Origin: Oceanobacter mangrovi
GTDB lineage: Bacteria > Pseudomonadota > Gammaproteobacteria > Pseudomonadales > Oceanobacteraceae
Direction of reading: 5' to 3'
Length of the DNA stretch: 64,000 bases
Assembly (NCBI RefSeq): GCF_019740315.1
Contig: NZ_JAHXZR010000001.1
Location: forward strand, 124,001-188,000
Shown here: in pieces, positions 28,276-37,675 of the stretch
How positions within the stretch are numbered: the first letter of the stretch is position 1
How the letters are laid out: each line of letters opens with the position of its first letter
The notes under the pieces: generated by a model
The model's input: the letters and a program-made list of their open reading frames with translations, nothing else
Told to the model about the DNA's origin: nothing
Database searches by the model: none
Program-made: the position numbers and the translations under genes

Positions 28276-29391
28276 ATGTCGTTGCGTATTGCCGGATTGC
28301 TGGTGCTGTCAGTCACGCTGGCCAGCTGTGGAGAAGACCAGCCGGAACCTCCCAAACTGGTGGCTCCGACCGAGGTCAGCCCGGCGTTGGCCAGGCTGGA
28401 CAGCCAGCTGGAGCAGTTGAACGATCACCTGCTGCACAGTGCTGCCGACAGCTATTCCCAGGCCGATGCCAGCCTCGAAGTACTGGCCGGTTCGGTCAAT
28501 CAGTTGCTCGACAGCCCGGATCCGATTGCCCTGGCAAATGCCCGTCAGGCCTGGCGCGAAGCCTATTCTGCCTGGCTCCGCAGTCGCCTTTACGGCTATC
28601 TGCCGATTACCGATCCGGTTGAATGGCAACGCGCAGGACAGGGCTACCAGACCCTGCTGATGCAGATCGACAGCTGGCCCATCGAAGGTGGTTACATCGA
28701 CTACCTGCCAGACTATCCCAATACCGGTATCGTCAACGACCTGACCATCAATATCAGTCGTCAGACCTTGCTCGATCAGCACGGCTTGTCGGATCCATCG
28801 GCCGCCAGCCTCGGTTTTCACGTGGTTGAGTTCCTGCTGTGGGGCGCTGACGACAGTCGTCAGGCCAGTGACTTCCTGACACTGAGCCAACCAGCCGCAG
28901 CCACCACCGACACCACCCTGGTGCGCAACCAGCAACGCCGCCGCCAATACCTGCAACTGGTAGTCGAGATTCTGCGTCAGCAACTGGGTGAATTACAGCA
29001 ACGCTGGCAAACCAGCGATGGTTATTACGCCCGCCTGCTGGCCGACACCAGTTCCACTGCCGCCGTCAATGCCGGGCTGATCGCCGCATATCAGCTGCTG
29101 CATAACGAACGCGAAAAAGACAGTGTCGGCAATCAGCGCAGCGAGTTCAGCCACAGTTCGGAAAGCGACCGTCAGGCGCTGTTACAAGGTTTGCAGTTGT
29201 GGCTGCTGGGAGAACCACAGGATCAGGGCGTGCTGCCAACGATCTTGCAGCAGCAGCCGGAATTACTGGCGCAGTGGCAACAGCAACTGGCCGATGAGGC
29301 GATCACCAATGCCTCGCTGCAGCAGCTCGATGAGCTGCTGCAACTGATGCGACAGACGGCAGCCCAACTGAAGTTGCAACTGCCGCATTAA
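28276..29391 (+). CDS. Imelysin-family (M75) lipoprotein, probable iron-uptake component
   Basis: 371 residues from the ATG at 28276 with GCGGAG upstream; a longer frame overlaps the HAD gene and is rejected. Signal sequence ends with lipobox VTLASC near residue 16. The imelysin GxHxxE motif is present as GFHVVEF, a suspected metal site. A Gln-rich helical second half follows, consistent with the two four-helix bundles of the family. Related EfeO/IrpA proteins serve in iron acquisition. Here it stands alone with no permease or second imelysin beside it, and sits 13 bp after the HAD gene, perhaps cotranscribed. Confidence 0.88.
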   Translation: MSLRIAGLLVLSVTLASCGEDQPEPPKLVAPTEVSPALARLDSQLEQLNDHLLHSAADSYSQADASLEVLAGSVNQLLDSPDPIALANARQAWREAYSAWLRSRLYGYLPITDPVEWQRAGQGYQTLLMQIDSWPIEGGYIDYLPDYPNTGIVNDLTINISRQTLLDQHGLSDPSAASLGFHVVEFLLWGADDSRQASDFLTLSQPAAATTDTTLVRNQQRRRQYLQLVVEILRQQLGELQQRWQTSDGYYARLLADTSSTAAVNAGLIAAYQLLHNEREKDSVGNQRSEFSHSSESDRQALLQGLQLWLLGEPQDQGVLPTILQQQPELLAQWQQQLADEAITNASLQQLDELLQLMRQTAAQLKLQLPH

Positions 29392-29409
29392 CGGGATTGG
29401 CGCGGCTTA

Positions 29410-30615
29410 TCAGCGGGTTGGCAGCACCCGGCCAAACACCGCCTTGAGATAACGGGTTTCCGGAATCGCTGGCACCACAGGGTGGTCAGCGCCCTGGCCA
29501 CCAACGTGCTGGATCACCACATCACGGTCCAGCTCGCGGCCCAGTGAACGCAGGATGTCCGGCAAGCGGTCTTCGCCCAGATGCATGGAGCAGGAACCGG
29601 CCACCAGCAAACCTTCACGATTGAGCAAGCGCATCGCCAGCTGGTTGAGGCGGTGATAGGCCTGTTCACCAGCCTTGATGTCCTTGCGACGCGGAATCAG
29701 CGCTGGCGGATCAACCACCACGATATCGAATTTTTCACCTTCGTCCTTGAGATTACGCAGCGCCTGGAAGGCATCGCCTTCCCAGCAATGCATCTTGTCG
29801 GCCACACCGTTCAAGGCCGCGTTCTGCTCAACCCAGTCGAGCGCCTGCGCCGAGGCATCAATACAATGCACTTCGGCGGCACCATGACGGGCAGCCTGCA
29901 CGCCCCAGCCACCGATGTAGCTGAACACGTCAAGCACTCGCTTGCCTGCAACCAAACGATTCAGCACCGCACGGTTTTCCCGGTGGTCGTAGAACCAGCC
30001 GGTTTTCTGGCCTTCAATCACTGGCGCCATAAAACGGGTATCGTTTTCCACCAGCGGCGCGCAGTTGTCTTCCAGACCACCATGAACCACTTCAACGTAT
30101 TCCGGCAGACCTTCAACCGCCCGCAACTTGCCGTCGTTTTTCAGTACCACACAATCCGGCTTGGCGACCTTGAGAATAGCATCAACGATTTCCTGCTTGA
30201 GGGTTTCCATCAGCACACTGGAAATCTGCACCACCACAATGGCACCAAAACGATCAACCACCAGCCCTGGCAGACCATCGCTGTCGCCATACACCCAACG
30301 GTAACAGCTGTGCGGATACCAGGCTTCACGGCCGCCCATGGCAACCTTGAGACGATGCACAATCAGCGAGGAATCCAGCAACTGGCTGCTGTCACGGCTG
30401 ATCAGACGTGCGCAGATCAGTTGTTCCGGGCTCACGACGGCAGTCCCCAGCGCCTTGCCATTAGCCGCCTCGACCACCACTTGCTGACCGGCCGTCAGCT
30501 GCTTCAGTGGTGTCTGGGCAATATCAACTTCATTGCTGTAAACCCATAAATGGCCGGACTTGAGACGGCGCTCGCACTTGGCCTTGAGCCGGATGGTGGA
30601 AAGAGTGGCAGACAT
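29410..30615 (-). CDS. rlmI: 23S rRNA (cytosine-C5) methyltransferase, RlmI family
   Basis: 401 residues from the ATG at 30615 (MSATLSTIRLKA); an upstream start would add 15 unconserved residues. An N-terminal PUA RNA-binding domain (about 1-85, with RRLKSGHLWVYSNEV) precedes a central domain and a Rossmann methyltransferase: GKRVLDVFSYIGGWGVQAA binds AdoMet and IVVVDPPALIPR is motif IV. The late SCSMHL supplies the catalytic Cys seen as SCSG in E. coli RlmI, which methylates C1962 of 23S rRNA. Convergent with the imelysin gene. Confidence 0.9.
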   Translation of the reverse strand: MSATLSTIRLKAKCERRLKSGHLWVYSNEVDIAQTPLKQLTAGQQVVVEAANGKALGTAVVSPEQLICARLISRDSSQLLDSSLIVHRLKVAMGGREAWYPHSCYRWVYGDSDGLPGLVVDRFGAIVVVQISSVLMETLKQEIVDAILKVAKPDCVVLKNDGKLRAVEGLPEYVEVVHGGLEDNCAPLVENDTRFMAPVIEGQKTGWFYDHRENRAVLNRLVAGKRVLDVFSYIGGWGVQAARHGAAEVHCIDASAQALDWVEQNAALNGVADKMHCWEGDAFQALRNLKDEGEKFDIVVVDPPALIPRRKDIKAGEQAYHRLNQLAMRLLNREGLLVAGSCSMHLGEDRLPDILRSLGRELDRDVVIQHVGGQGADHPVVPAIPETRYLKAVFGRVLPTR

Positions 30616-30795
30616 GGGCAACCTCGGGTGGGCAAATAGAAACAGCGGATAACACTGCAAACCGGCGATTATATCGACATCCGCCGGGGTCGGCGACGCT
30701 GACCAACAAATTGGACGTTATCGGCTACCAGTTACAGATTCTTAACTAGACTGAGTGAATTGTCAGATTATCTTCCACGTATTAAGGTAAGACCC

Positions 30796-31674
30796 ATGTC
30801 CCAACCCCTGACTGATGATCAGATTCAGCGGATCCTTCAAGGTATCAAGATTCCACCACAGCCACAGATTCTGGTGGATTTGCAAATAGAACAGATCATG
30901 CCAGAGCCTGATCTGCAGCGTATCGCCGAGCTGATTCAACAAGACGTGGGACTCTCCGGCACCATTCTGAAAGTTGTTAACTCATCGTTTTTTGGTCTCA
31001 AAAACCGCATCACCTCAATCAACCAGGCGGTTAATCTGATCGGCATGTCCAGCGTTATTAACCTGGTTAACGGCCTGTCGATCAAAAGCCAGATGTCGGA
31101 TGAAACCATCGTTAACATGAACCGCTTCTGGGACACCGCCACCGACATCGCCCAGGTCGCCACCCAGATTGCCAAGCAGGTCGGTTACCCAAACCCGGAT
31201 ATGGCTTATTTGCTGGGACTGTTCCACAACGCCGGTATCCCGCTGCTGATGAGCCGCTTCGACAACTACCTCGACATTATGGAGCGTTCCTACGCCCACC
31301 CGGACCATCGGGTCGTTGATGTTGAAAATGCCGAACTCGACACCAACCATGCGGTGATCGGCTATTACACCGCCAAGTCGTGGCATCTGCCGAAAATACT
31401 CTGTGATGTCATCGCCGAGCACCACAGTGCCAGCCGCTACTTTAACGCTGGCCACCAGAAAGATTCCGAAGCCAAGACCCTGCTGGCAATCCTGAAAATG
31501 GCCGAACACGTGTGCGGTAACTACCGGATTCTGGGCAAGCAGCAGGAAGATCGGGAATGGGAAATGATTGGCGAGGAAGTGCTGACCTACCTGGGACTGG
31601 GCAGCTACGACCTCGAACAGATGGAAGCCAACTTTGAGGAAATGGGCATCGGCTTCCGCAACTATCGCTGGTAA
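30796..31674 (+). CDS. HDOD-domain protein
   Basis: 292 residues from the ATG at 30796, preceded by TAAGG. The HDOD domain covers about residues 15-210: ILKVVNSSFFGLKN and AVNLIGMSSVINLVNGLSI are typical. The catalytic HD of related phosphohydrolases is replaced by HN in LLGLFHNAGIPLL, as usual for this non-enzymatic family. Such proteins often act as signalling scaffolds linked to cyclic di-GMP or stress regulation. It is followed by the convergent ubi operon. Function here unknown. Confidence 0.88.
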   Translation: MSQPLTDDQIQRILQGIKIPPQPQILVDLQIEQIMPEPDLQRIAELIQQDVGLSGTILKVVNSSFFGLKNRITSINQAVNLIGMSSVINLVNGLSIKSQMSDETIVNMNRFWDTATDIAQVATQIAKQVGYPNPDMAYLLGLFHNAGIPLLMSRFDNYLDIMERSYAHPDHRVVDVENAELDTNHAVIGYYTAKSWHLPKILCDVIAEHHSASRYFNAGHQKDSEAKTLLAILKMAEHVCGNYRILGKQQEDREWEMIGEEVLTYLGLGSYDLEQMEANFEEMGIGFRNYRW

Positions 31675-31691
31675 CTCTGCCCTCAGCTGGG

Positions 31692-32900
31692 TTAGAGCCC
31701 CATCGCTGCCATCATCGCGTGTTGCTTGACCGGCAGCAGGCGATCGAACTGGCTCATGCCGATATTACGCAGTAAGCGCACGGCTGGCAGATCGGAAGCG
31801 AACAAACGCTTGAAGCTTTCCATCGCCGCCATGGTGGTGAGGTTATCGCTCTGACGCCGACGCTGGTAACGCGCCAACACCTGATCGTGGCCCGGTGAAA
31901 TACCACGAGCCACGGCTTTGAGAATTTCTTCCGCCAGTACTTCGACATCCTTGAAGCCCAGATTCACCCCCTGACCCGCTAACGGGTGAATGGTATGGGC
32001 GGCATCACCCGCCAATACCACTCCGGCATTCCAGTAGTGTTTGGCGTGACGCTGACGCAACGGAATGCACTGACGTTCAGACACCTCAAGAATCTGTCCC
32101 AGCCGCCGCTCAAATGCGTCCCCTAACGCCTGACAGAATTGATCATCCGGCAAGGCCATCATGGCTTCGGCTTCCGCCGGCACCGTCGACCAGACAATGG
32201 AGGCCAGATGATCATCTCCGGCCAGCGGCAGCAATGCCAGCGGCCCCTCAGAGCGGAAACGCTGCCAGGCCGTTTGCTGCATTGGCTGTTCAGTACGAAT
32301 CGTCGCCACAATGGCGTGATGCTGATAATCCCATTCACGGGTTGGAATGCCCACCCACTGACGCACGCGGGAATGAGCGCCATCGGCCCCGACCACTAAT
32401 TGCGCCTGCAGCTGCTGACCATCGGCCAGTTGCAACGGCAGCCAACCATTGGCATCGCGATGATCAATCGACTGCAGTGCCAACGCAAACGGCTGGATGT
32501 TGCGGTGCAGGGCAACCGCCGCAGCCAGGCCGGCGAGGGTTTCGCGATTCTCAACGATATGACCCAGACAGGGAGCATGCAGATCGGCGGCATCAAACTC
32601 CACCTGACCAGTGCCTTCGCCATCCCATACCGTCATATGCTGATAGGGCTGCAAGCGTTGTGGACGAATGCCAGACCAGGCTCCGGCCCGCTCCAGCAAC
32701 GCCTGACTGCGGGCGGTCAGGGCACTGACACGCAGATCATAGTCAGCCACCGCCGTTTGCCCGCCATCCGGTAAATCCAGCGAACAGGCCAGCGCCGGAT
32801 CAATCAGCGCAATTCGCAGCTGCGAATCAGCCACCGCCAACGTCGCTGCCAGCGCCTGACCAACCAGACCAGCACCAACAATTGCAATATCAAACTGCAT
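31692..32900 (-). CDS. ubiI: Ubiquinone biosynthesis FAD-dependent hydroxylase, UbiI/VisC type
   Basis: 402 residues from the ATG at 32900 (MQFDIAIVGAGLVG, FAD-binding), with AGGAG upstream; it overlaps the end of ubiH by 11 bp. Other class A flavoprotein motifs are VVGADGAHSRVR (DG motif) and VLAGDAAHTIHPLAGQGVNL (GD motif). It should hydroxylate the C5 position of the ubiquinone ring precursor. Its place as last gene after ubiH matches ygfB-pepP-ubiH-ubiI of E. coli. Confidence 0.9.
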   Translation of the reverse strand: MQFDIAIVGAGLVGQALAATLAVADSQLRIALIDPALACSLDLPDGGQTAVADYDLRVSALTARSQALLERAGAWSGIRPQRLQPYQHMTVWDGEGTGQVEFDAADLHAPCLGHIVENRETLAGLAAAVALHRNIQPFALALQSIDHRDANGWLPLQLADGQQLQAQLVVGADGAHSRVRQWVGIPTREWDYQHHAIVATIRTEQPMQQTAWQRFRSEGPLALLPLAGDDHLASIVWSTVPAEAEAMMALPDDQFCQALGDAFERRLGQILEVSERQCIPLRQRHAKHYWNAGVVLAGDAAHTIHPLAGQGVNLGFKDVEVLAEEILKAVARGISPGHDQVLARYQRRRQSDNLTTMAAMESFKRLFASDLPAVRLLRNIGMSQFDRLLPVKQHAMMAAMGL

Positions 32901-34149
32901 CAATCTTCTCCTGCTTGCGAGTACCCAGACGCGCAGCGCGCTGGCCCAGTCCCATCGCATGAAGGGTCAATAACCGCCGCGGCATAGTCAGGGTCGCCAG
33001 TCCCAGCAAGCCAAACGCACGTCCGGCAGCCACCAGATGACCCTGTCCGGCAAAAATCCGTGGCAGTAAGTCACTCGCCACCACGGTATTGCTCTGGTCA
33101 CCTTGCTGGTGCTCCAGATAACGGCTGAGCGTGGCAATATCACCTAACGGCCGTGCCGCAAACCAGCTGTCCAACAGTCGTTCGGCCAGCGCTGCAGTGT
33201 CACGCAGCGCCAGGTTAAAGCCCTGACCGGCAACCGGATGCAAGCTGTGGGCTGCATTGCCCAGCAGTACCAGCCCACGCCGCACCTGTTCAGTACTGCG
33301 AACCAGTGCCAGTGGATAACTCTGACGGCTGCCGACTCGCTGAATACGGCCACAACGGTAACCAATCTGCGACTGCAACTGCTGCATGAAAACCTCGTCA
33401 GGGGCATTCAGCATGGCGTCGGCGCGTTCAGGATCAAGCGTCCAAACCACCGCAAAGTGGCGTTGATGCAAGGGCAGAAACGCCACCGGACCATGGTCAC
33501 TGAAACGCTCGTAAGCCCAGTGGCCGTGGTCACGATCCATCTCGACCTGGGTGACAATGGCATGGCTGCCGTAATCTTTACGGATATGACGAATGCCCAG
33601 CTGTTCGGCCAGACCGGAGCGGGCACCATCGGCCATCACCAGTAAACGGCTGTGTAACACAGTGCCGTCCGCCAGAGTCAGGCAACTGCCTTCAGTGGTC
33701 ATTTTGACACTGGTCACATCCGTTTCCGGCAACAGGGTCAGTCCTTCAAAACTGCCGAGCTGCTGCAGCAAGGCGCGCCCAAGCACGGCATTTTCGACGA
33801 TATAGCCAAGCGCTACGGTGCCCTGTTCATGATGATGCAAATGAGTCTGGCCAAAACGGCCACGATCAGACACCTGGATATGTTCAATCGCGCAAGCCCG
33901 CTCAGCCAGAGCGTCCCAACACCCCATTTGTTCCAGCAACAAACGCGAGCCCCACGCCAGCGCGGTGGCACGGCCATCAAAACTGGGCGGACGGGTATGG
34001 GCTTCGGCATCCCAGGCAATTTGCTGACGGTCAAGCAGAGCGACTTTCATGCCAGCCTGCATGGCTGGCAGCAGCATGTGCACCAGACTGGCACCGGCCA
34101 TACCGGCACCAATAATGACTACATCAAAGAGGGATTCAGATTCTGACAT
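32890..34149 (-). CDS. ubiH: Ubiquinone biosynthesis FAD-dependent hydroxylase UbiH
   Basis: 419 residues from the ATG at 34149; a GTG three codons upstream is an alternative. Paralogue of the next gene with FDVVIIGAGMAGASL, VMADGARSGLAEQ and VLLGNAAHSLHPVAGQGFNL. The GD motif reads GN here, a known variation in UbiH. Predicted to hydroxylate C1 of the octaprenyl phenol ring with oxygen. Follows pepP by 131 bp. Confidence 0.9.
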   Translation of the reverse strand: MSESESLFDVVIIGAGMAGASLVHMLLPAMQAGMKVALLDRQQIAWDAEAHTRPPSFDGRATALAWGSRLLLEQMGCWDALAERACAIEHIQVSDRGRFGQTHLHHHEQGTVALGYIVENAVLGRALLQQLGSFEGLTLLPETDVTSVKMTTEGSCLTLADGTVLHSRLLVMADGARSGLAEQLGIRHIRKDYGSHAIVTQVEMDRDHGHWAYERFSDHGPVAFLPLHQRHFAVVWTLDPERADAMLNAPDEVFMQQLQSQIGYRCGRIQRVGSRQSYPLALVRSTEQVRRGLVLLGNAAHSLHPVAGQGFNLALRDTAALAERLLDSWFAARPLGDIATLSRYLEHQQGDQSNTVVASDLLPRIFAGQGHLVAAGRAFGLLGLATLTMPRRLLTLHAMGLGQRAARLGTRKQEKIDAV

Positions 34150-34280
34150 GCGGCTCACTACAACAGCGTGGGTTACAGCTTTTATCGAACAAGGCCGCCA
34201 ATGTGAATTCCAATGGCGGCCGGGTCAAGCCAGAGGACGCTGCAGCTGCAACCGCCAGCGCTCTGGATCAAGTTTCCTGC

Positions 34281-35600
34281 CTACAGCTGCTGCTGACAGA
34301 GGGCTTCGATTTCCTCGACGCTTTTGGGTACCGCTCGGGTCAACACTTCACAGCCGTCTTCGCGCACCACGACGTCATCTTCGATACGAATACCAATGCC
34401 ACGCCAGCGGGCTTCCACCGTTTCATCGTCCGGTGCGACGTACAGACCCGGCTCAACTGTCAGCACCATGCCACATTCCAGCATGCGCGGCTGGCCATCA
34501 ACGCGGTATTCACCGACGTCATGGACGTCCATACCGAGCCAGTGACCGGTCTTGTGCATATAGAAGCGACGATAGTCACCGGCTTCAATGATGGCATCCA
34601 CTTCACCTTGCAACAGGCCCAGTTCAACCAGACCGGTAACCAGTACTTTCAGCGCCGCGTCGTGGAATTCATTCCAGTGTTTGCCAGCATAGATATGCTC
34701 CATGGCGGCATATTGGGAATCCAGCACCAGCTGATAGAGCGCCTTCTGTTCCGGGCTGAAGCGGCCGTTAGCCGGGAAAGTCCGGGTAATGTCAGAGGCG
34801 TAGAAGTCGAGCTCACAACCGGCGTCGATCAGAATCAGGTCACCGTCCTGAATCTGCGCATCGTTGCGGGTGTAATGCAAAATACAGGCGTTTTCACCGG
34901 CCCCCACAATCGACGGATAGGCAGGCCAGCGGCTGCCTGCGGCCATAAAGGTGCGGGTCAGTTCGGCGTCGAGCTGATATTCATACATGCCGGGTTTGAC
35001 CAGCTGCATGGCGCGACAATGGGCTTCAGCACTGATGTCTGCCGCCCGTTGCATTACGTCGATTTCAGCATCGGACTTGATCAGCCGCATTTCATGCAGA
35101 ATATGGTCGAGACCACAGAATTCCCGTGGTGGCTGCGAGCCATTACGTACCTGCTTGCGGATGTGGTTCACCCAGCCCATCAGCTGGCCATCAAATTCCG
35201 GGCTGGTGCCGAGATTGGCGTAGATGCGATCCTTGCCTTCGATTAACCCTGGCAGAATGTCGTCGATGTCGGTAATCGGGAAAGCATCGTCACAACCCAG
35301 CACTGCCGGTGCGGCTTCCGGCCCCACCCGACGGCCCGTCCAGATTTCCTGTTCCTTGATCTTTTCCTGACAGAACAGCACGTATTCGCCGTGCTCACGA
35401 CCAGGGATCAGTACCAGCACCGCGTGCTCTTCATCAAAGCCGGTGAGGTAATAGAAGTCGCTATCCTGACGGTAGAGGTATTCCACGTCGCGGTTACGCA
35501 CATGGGTCGGCGACGACGGAATAATGGCAATGCTGTTGTCATTCAGCTGTGCCATCAGTTGTTGACGGCGACGCGGATATTCGGACGGGTCCAGTTTCAT
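34281..35600 (-). CDS. pepP: Xaa-Pro aminopeptidase P
   Basis: 439 residues, matching E. coli PepP. N-terminal creatinase-like domain (about 1-170), then the pita-bread catalytic domain with the dimanganese site: LILIDAGCELDFYASDITRT (two Asp), HKTGHWLGMDVHDVG (His), LTVEPGLYV (Glu) and GIRIEDDVVV (Glu). It removes the N-terminal residue before proline. Second gene of the ygfB-pepP-ubiH-ubiI set. Confidence 0.97.
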   Translation of the reverse strand: MKLDPSEYPRRRQQLMAQLNDNSIAIIPSSPTHVRNRDVEYLYRQDSDFYYLTGFDEEHAVLVLIPGREHGEYVLFCQEKIKEQEIWTGRRVGPEAAPAVLGCDDAFPITDIDDILPGLIEGKDRIYANLGTSPEFDGQLMGWVNHIRKQVRNGSQPPREFCGLDHILHEMRLIKSDAEIDVMQRAADISAEAHCRAMQLVKPGMYEYQLDAELTRTFMAAGSRWPAYPSIVGAGENACILHYTRNDAQIQDGDLILIDAGCELDFYASDITRTFPANGRFSPEQKALYQLVLDSQYAAMEHIYAGKHWNEFHDAALKVLVTGLVELGLLQGEVDAIIEAGDYRRFYMHKTGHWLGMDVHDVGEYRVDGQPRMLECGMVLTVEPGLYVAPDDETVEARWRGIGIRIEDDVVVREDGCEVLTRAVPKSVEEIEALCQQQL

Positions 35601-35619
35601 GGCTGTCTCCAGCGTAAAC

Positions 35620-36174
35620 TCAATGCAGGGTGGTGTTGGTGCCTGAGGCAGAACGATTCATGCTGTAGAACACGGTCAGTGCAGCAATGCGGGCATGCTC
35701 AGCCAGTTCCAGATACATGGCTTCGTTAGACGGATCATTTTCGTCTTCCAGCTGCGCCTGCGAGAAAGCATCCAGATCGTTGAGCACTTCCAACACGTCT
35801 TTTGGCAACTGGCCAGCAGCACGTTCAGAAGCACCAAAGCCATCGAGGAAGCCCTTGCTCCACTCGGCCAGACATTCGACCTGTTCAACCACGTCAGACT
35901 CGTCGTCTTTTGGCAGCAATGGCGCATAAGCCATTTCTTCAGCTGAAATCGTTGCCAGCACGTCGTCGTAAAAATAACGCAAGGTTTGCACCAGTTGCTC
36001 GGATGGCTCTTCTTCCAGCTCCAGATAATCCAGCGCTTCGTTCATCCACTGGTTCTGGGTCAGTCGAGCACCACTCGACAGATAACCACTGAGCCAGCCG
36101 TGCAAGGCCGACGGTGACTGATAGCAACGGCTTTCCAGCCAGAGATCTGCCGTATTGGCAAAATCAATTTTCAT
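35620..36174 (-). CDS. ygfB: UPF0149/YecA-YgfB family protein
   Basis: 184 residues, acidic and helical, close to E. coli YgfB in length and with its pattern: SALHGWLSGYLSSGARL near the N-terminus, FLDGFG in the middle and EYAR-like LAEHARIAAL near the end. Function is poorly defined; in Pseudomonas a YgfB homologue affects regulation linked to beta-lactam resistance. It starts the pepP-ubiHI operon and is divergent from the zapA cluster. Confidence 0.9.
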   Translation of the reverse strand: MKIDFANTADLWLESRCYQSPSALHGWLSGYLSSGARLTQNQWMNEALDYLELEEEPSEQLVQTLRYFYDDVLATISAEEMAYAPLLPKDDESDVVEQVECLAEWSKGFLDGFGASERAAGQLPKDVLEVLNDLDAFSQAQLEDENDPSNEAMYLELAEHARIAALTVFYSMNRSASGTNTTLH

Positions 36175-36321
36175 AGCAACCCCAAGATAATCTGAACCGC
36201 TAGTCTAACATCGTCCAACCTGTCCTGGCTGCGTTTAAAACTTGTGCGGTAGCCAATTGACCATGCTGATAGCAGACTTTTATAGTAGGCGTCCCTTATA
36301 GACGTACCTGACTGTCTCATC

Positions 36322-36537
36322 ATGGCTGCAAATGACTTGCTCAGCCTTCAGAACAAGATTCTGAAGTTGCTTGAAGTTCAGAAAGAACTCAGGGAAGAAA
36401 ATCAGCGAATGCGCGCCGAAGAGGCCGAGTGGCAGGCTGAACGGGCCCAGCTCGTCCAGCAAAATGAGATTGCTCGCCGCAAGGTTCATGAAATGATTCA
36501 GAAACTGCAAGTCCTGGAGCGCAACTGTGGCCAATGA
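36322..36537 (+). CDS. Small coiled-coil protein (TIGR02449 type) upstream of zapA
   Basis: 71 residues, nearly all one predicted coiled coil (LLSLQNKILKLLEVQKELRE with heptad-like Leu spacing), no Trp-rich or membrane parts. Proteins of this kind are found just upstream of zapA in many gammaproteobacteria and recall ZapB in length and style. Its stop codon overlaps the zapA start by 11 bp, so the two should be co-translated. A role in Z-ring assembly is inference from position. Confidence 0.85.
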   Translation: MAANDLLSLQNKILKLLEVQKELREENQRMRAEEAEWQAERAQLVQQNEIARRKVHEMIQKLQVLERNCGQ

Positions 36538-36841
36538 ATCCACAACCCTGAACCTCAACATTCTGGAGCGGGATTACCGTATCAATTGTCCAGCCGGTGC
36601 CGAACCGCAACTGAAAGCGGCTGCCCGCTTGCTGGATGAAAAGATGACGGAAATAAAGAATGCCAGTACGGCGTCGGGCAAGGTTCCGGGTATCGACCGG
36701 ATTGCGGTGATTGCAGCGCTCAACATCGCTCACCAGTTGCTGGAACTGCAGAGTGACCTGCAAAAACAGGAGCAGGTTGTCAGTCAGCTCAACCAGTTAA
36801 TTGAACAAGCGCTCAATGAAACCATGCAAAGAGAGCTTTGA
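36527..36841 (+). CDS. zapA: Cell division protein ZapA
   Basis: 104 residues starting at GTG 36527, with GGAG seven bases upstream inside the previous gene. N-terminal globular part carries LNILERDYRINCPAGAEPQL; then KMTEIKNA and the IDRIAVIAALNIAHQLLELQ helix lead into the C-terminal coiled coil. ZapA crosslinks FtsZ filaments at the Z-ring. Followed by 6S RNA and ygfA as in E. coli. Confidence 0.96.
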   Translation: MANESTTLNLNILERDYRINCPAGAEPQLKAAARLLDEKMTEIKNASTASGKVPGIDRIAVIAALNIAHQLLELQSDLQKQEQVVSQLNQLIEQALNETMQREL

Positions 36842-36845
36842 GTTT

Positions 36846-36874
36846 TTCAACTTGCCTATAACTTTGTTACTATA
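36846..36874 (+). promoter_or_regulatory. Probable sigma-70 promoter of 6S RNA
   Basis: TTCAAC at 36846-36851 and TACTAT at 36869-36874 are 17 bp apart and end about 8 bp before the start of the folded 6S RNA. The -35 match is weak. Confidence 0.45.
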
Positions 36875-36882
36875 GCCAAACT

Positions 36883-37053
36883 CCCTGCTGCATTAGCCAG
36901 TCGATAAAGACCTCGAGCCGATGCATTTTACCCAGGGGCACTCCTCTCGCTGATGTGCGCATGTCCGTTTACGGAAAGCCTTATTCAGTGACAGGTGCTC
37001 CACCTTGAACCATTGGGTTCAAGGGCTTTCTCCGACAGCGGTGCAGCGGGGCT
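36883..37053 (+). ncRNA. ssrS: 6S RNA
   Basis: The gap between zapA and ygfA holds a 6S-like RNA of about 170 nt. Its ends pair: CCCTGCTGCA at 36883-36892 with TGCAGCGGGG at 37042-37051 (10 bp, one G-U). Conserved blocks recognisable from E. coli 6S are CTCGAGCCGAT in the 5' arm and CACCTTGAACC-N4-GGTTCAAGGG in the 3' arm. The large central bubble mimics an open promoter and binds sigma-70 RNA polymerase, lowering its activity in stationary phase. Linkage to the downstream ygfA is conserved. Ends are approximate. Confidence 0.9.
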
Positions 37054-37070
37054 CCTTCCCGGAACCTGAC

Positions 37071-37649
37071 ATGAACAAACAGCAAATCCGTCAGCAAATG
37101 CGCCAACAACGTCGGCAGCTAAGCCGTCGGCAACGACTTCAGGCAGCCAGCGGTTTGCGTAACAGCGTGCTGCGTTCCGGTCTGCTGTTGCGTGGCAACA
37201 GTGCTGCCCTGTATCTGGTCAATGACGGCGAAATCGATACCCGCCCACTGATCCGACAAATTCAGTCGATGGGTAAACGTGTTTACCTGCCTGTCTTACA
37301 CCCGTTAAAAGCCGGTCATCTGGTATTTATCGAATATCACCGCAATACCCGTATGCGGCAAAACCGTTTTGGTATTCCGGAACCGGATTTCCGTTATGGC
37401 AAACGCCTGTCAGCGGCTTTTATCAGTCATATCTTTATGCCACTGGTAGCCTTTGATGAAGCCGGACACCGTCTTGGCATGGGTGGCGGTTTTTACGACC
37501 GAACCCTGGCATTCACCCGTAACGCCGGTCATAAACCACGACTGACAGGTTGTGCTCATGAATTTCAAAAGTTATCTGCGATTCCTGCAGAGAGCTGGGA
37601 TATTCCTTTATCCGCAATTGCTACCGATGTAACCCTGCGAATATTCTGA
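37071..37649 (+). CDS. ygfA: 5-formyltetrahydrofolate cyclo-ligase
   Basis: 192 residues from the ATG at 37071 (MNKQQIRQQMRQQRRQLS). An upstream frame start at 37005 lies within the 6S RNA and is rejected. Motifs are ALYLVNDGEIDTRPL, PLVAFDEAGHRLGMGGGFYD (ATP and folate site) and the C-terminal DIPLSAIATDVTL. It converts 5-formyl-THF to methenyl-THF with ATP. Probably transcribed with the 6S RNA, as in E. coli. Confidence 0.95.
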   Translation: MNKQQIRQQMRQQRRQLSRRQRLQAASGLRNSVLRSGLLLRGNSAALYLVNDGEIDTRPLIRQIQSMGKRVYLPVLHPLKAGHLVFIEYHRNTRMRQNRFGIPEPDFRYGKRLSAAFISHIFMPLVAFDEAGHRLGMGGGFYDRTLAFTRNAGHKPRLTGCAHEFQKLSAIPAESWDIPLSAIATDVTLRIF

Positions 37650-37675
37650 TGCTCCAGCAGGAGCATTAATCAGAT

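Noticed and set aside
37005-37070. Upstream extension of the ygfA frame
   Set aside because: It runs through the conserved 3' arm of 6S RNA, and the family start is the ATG at 37071.
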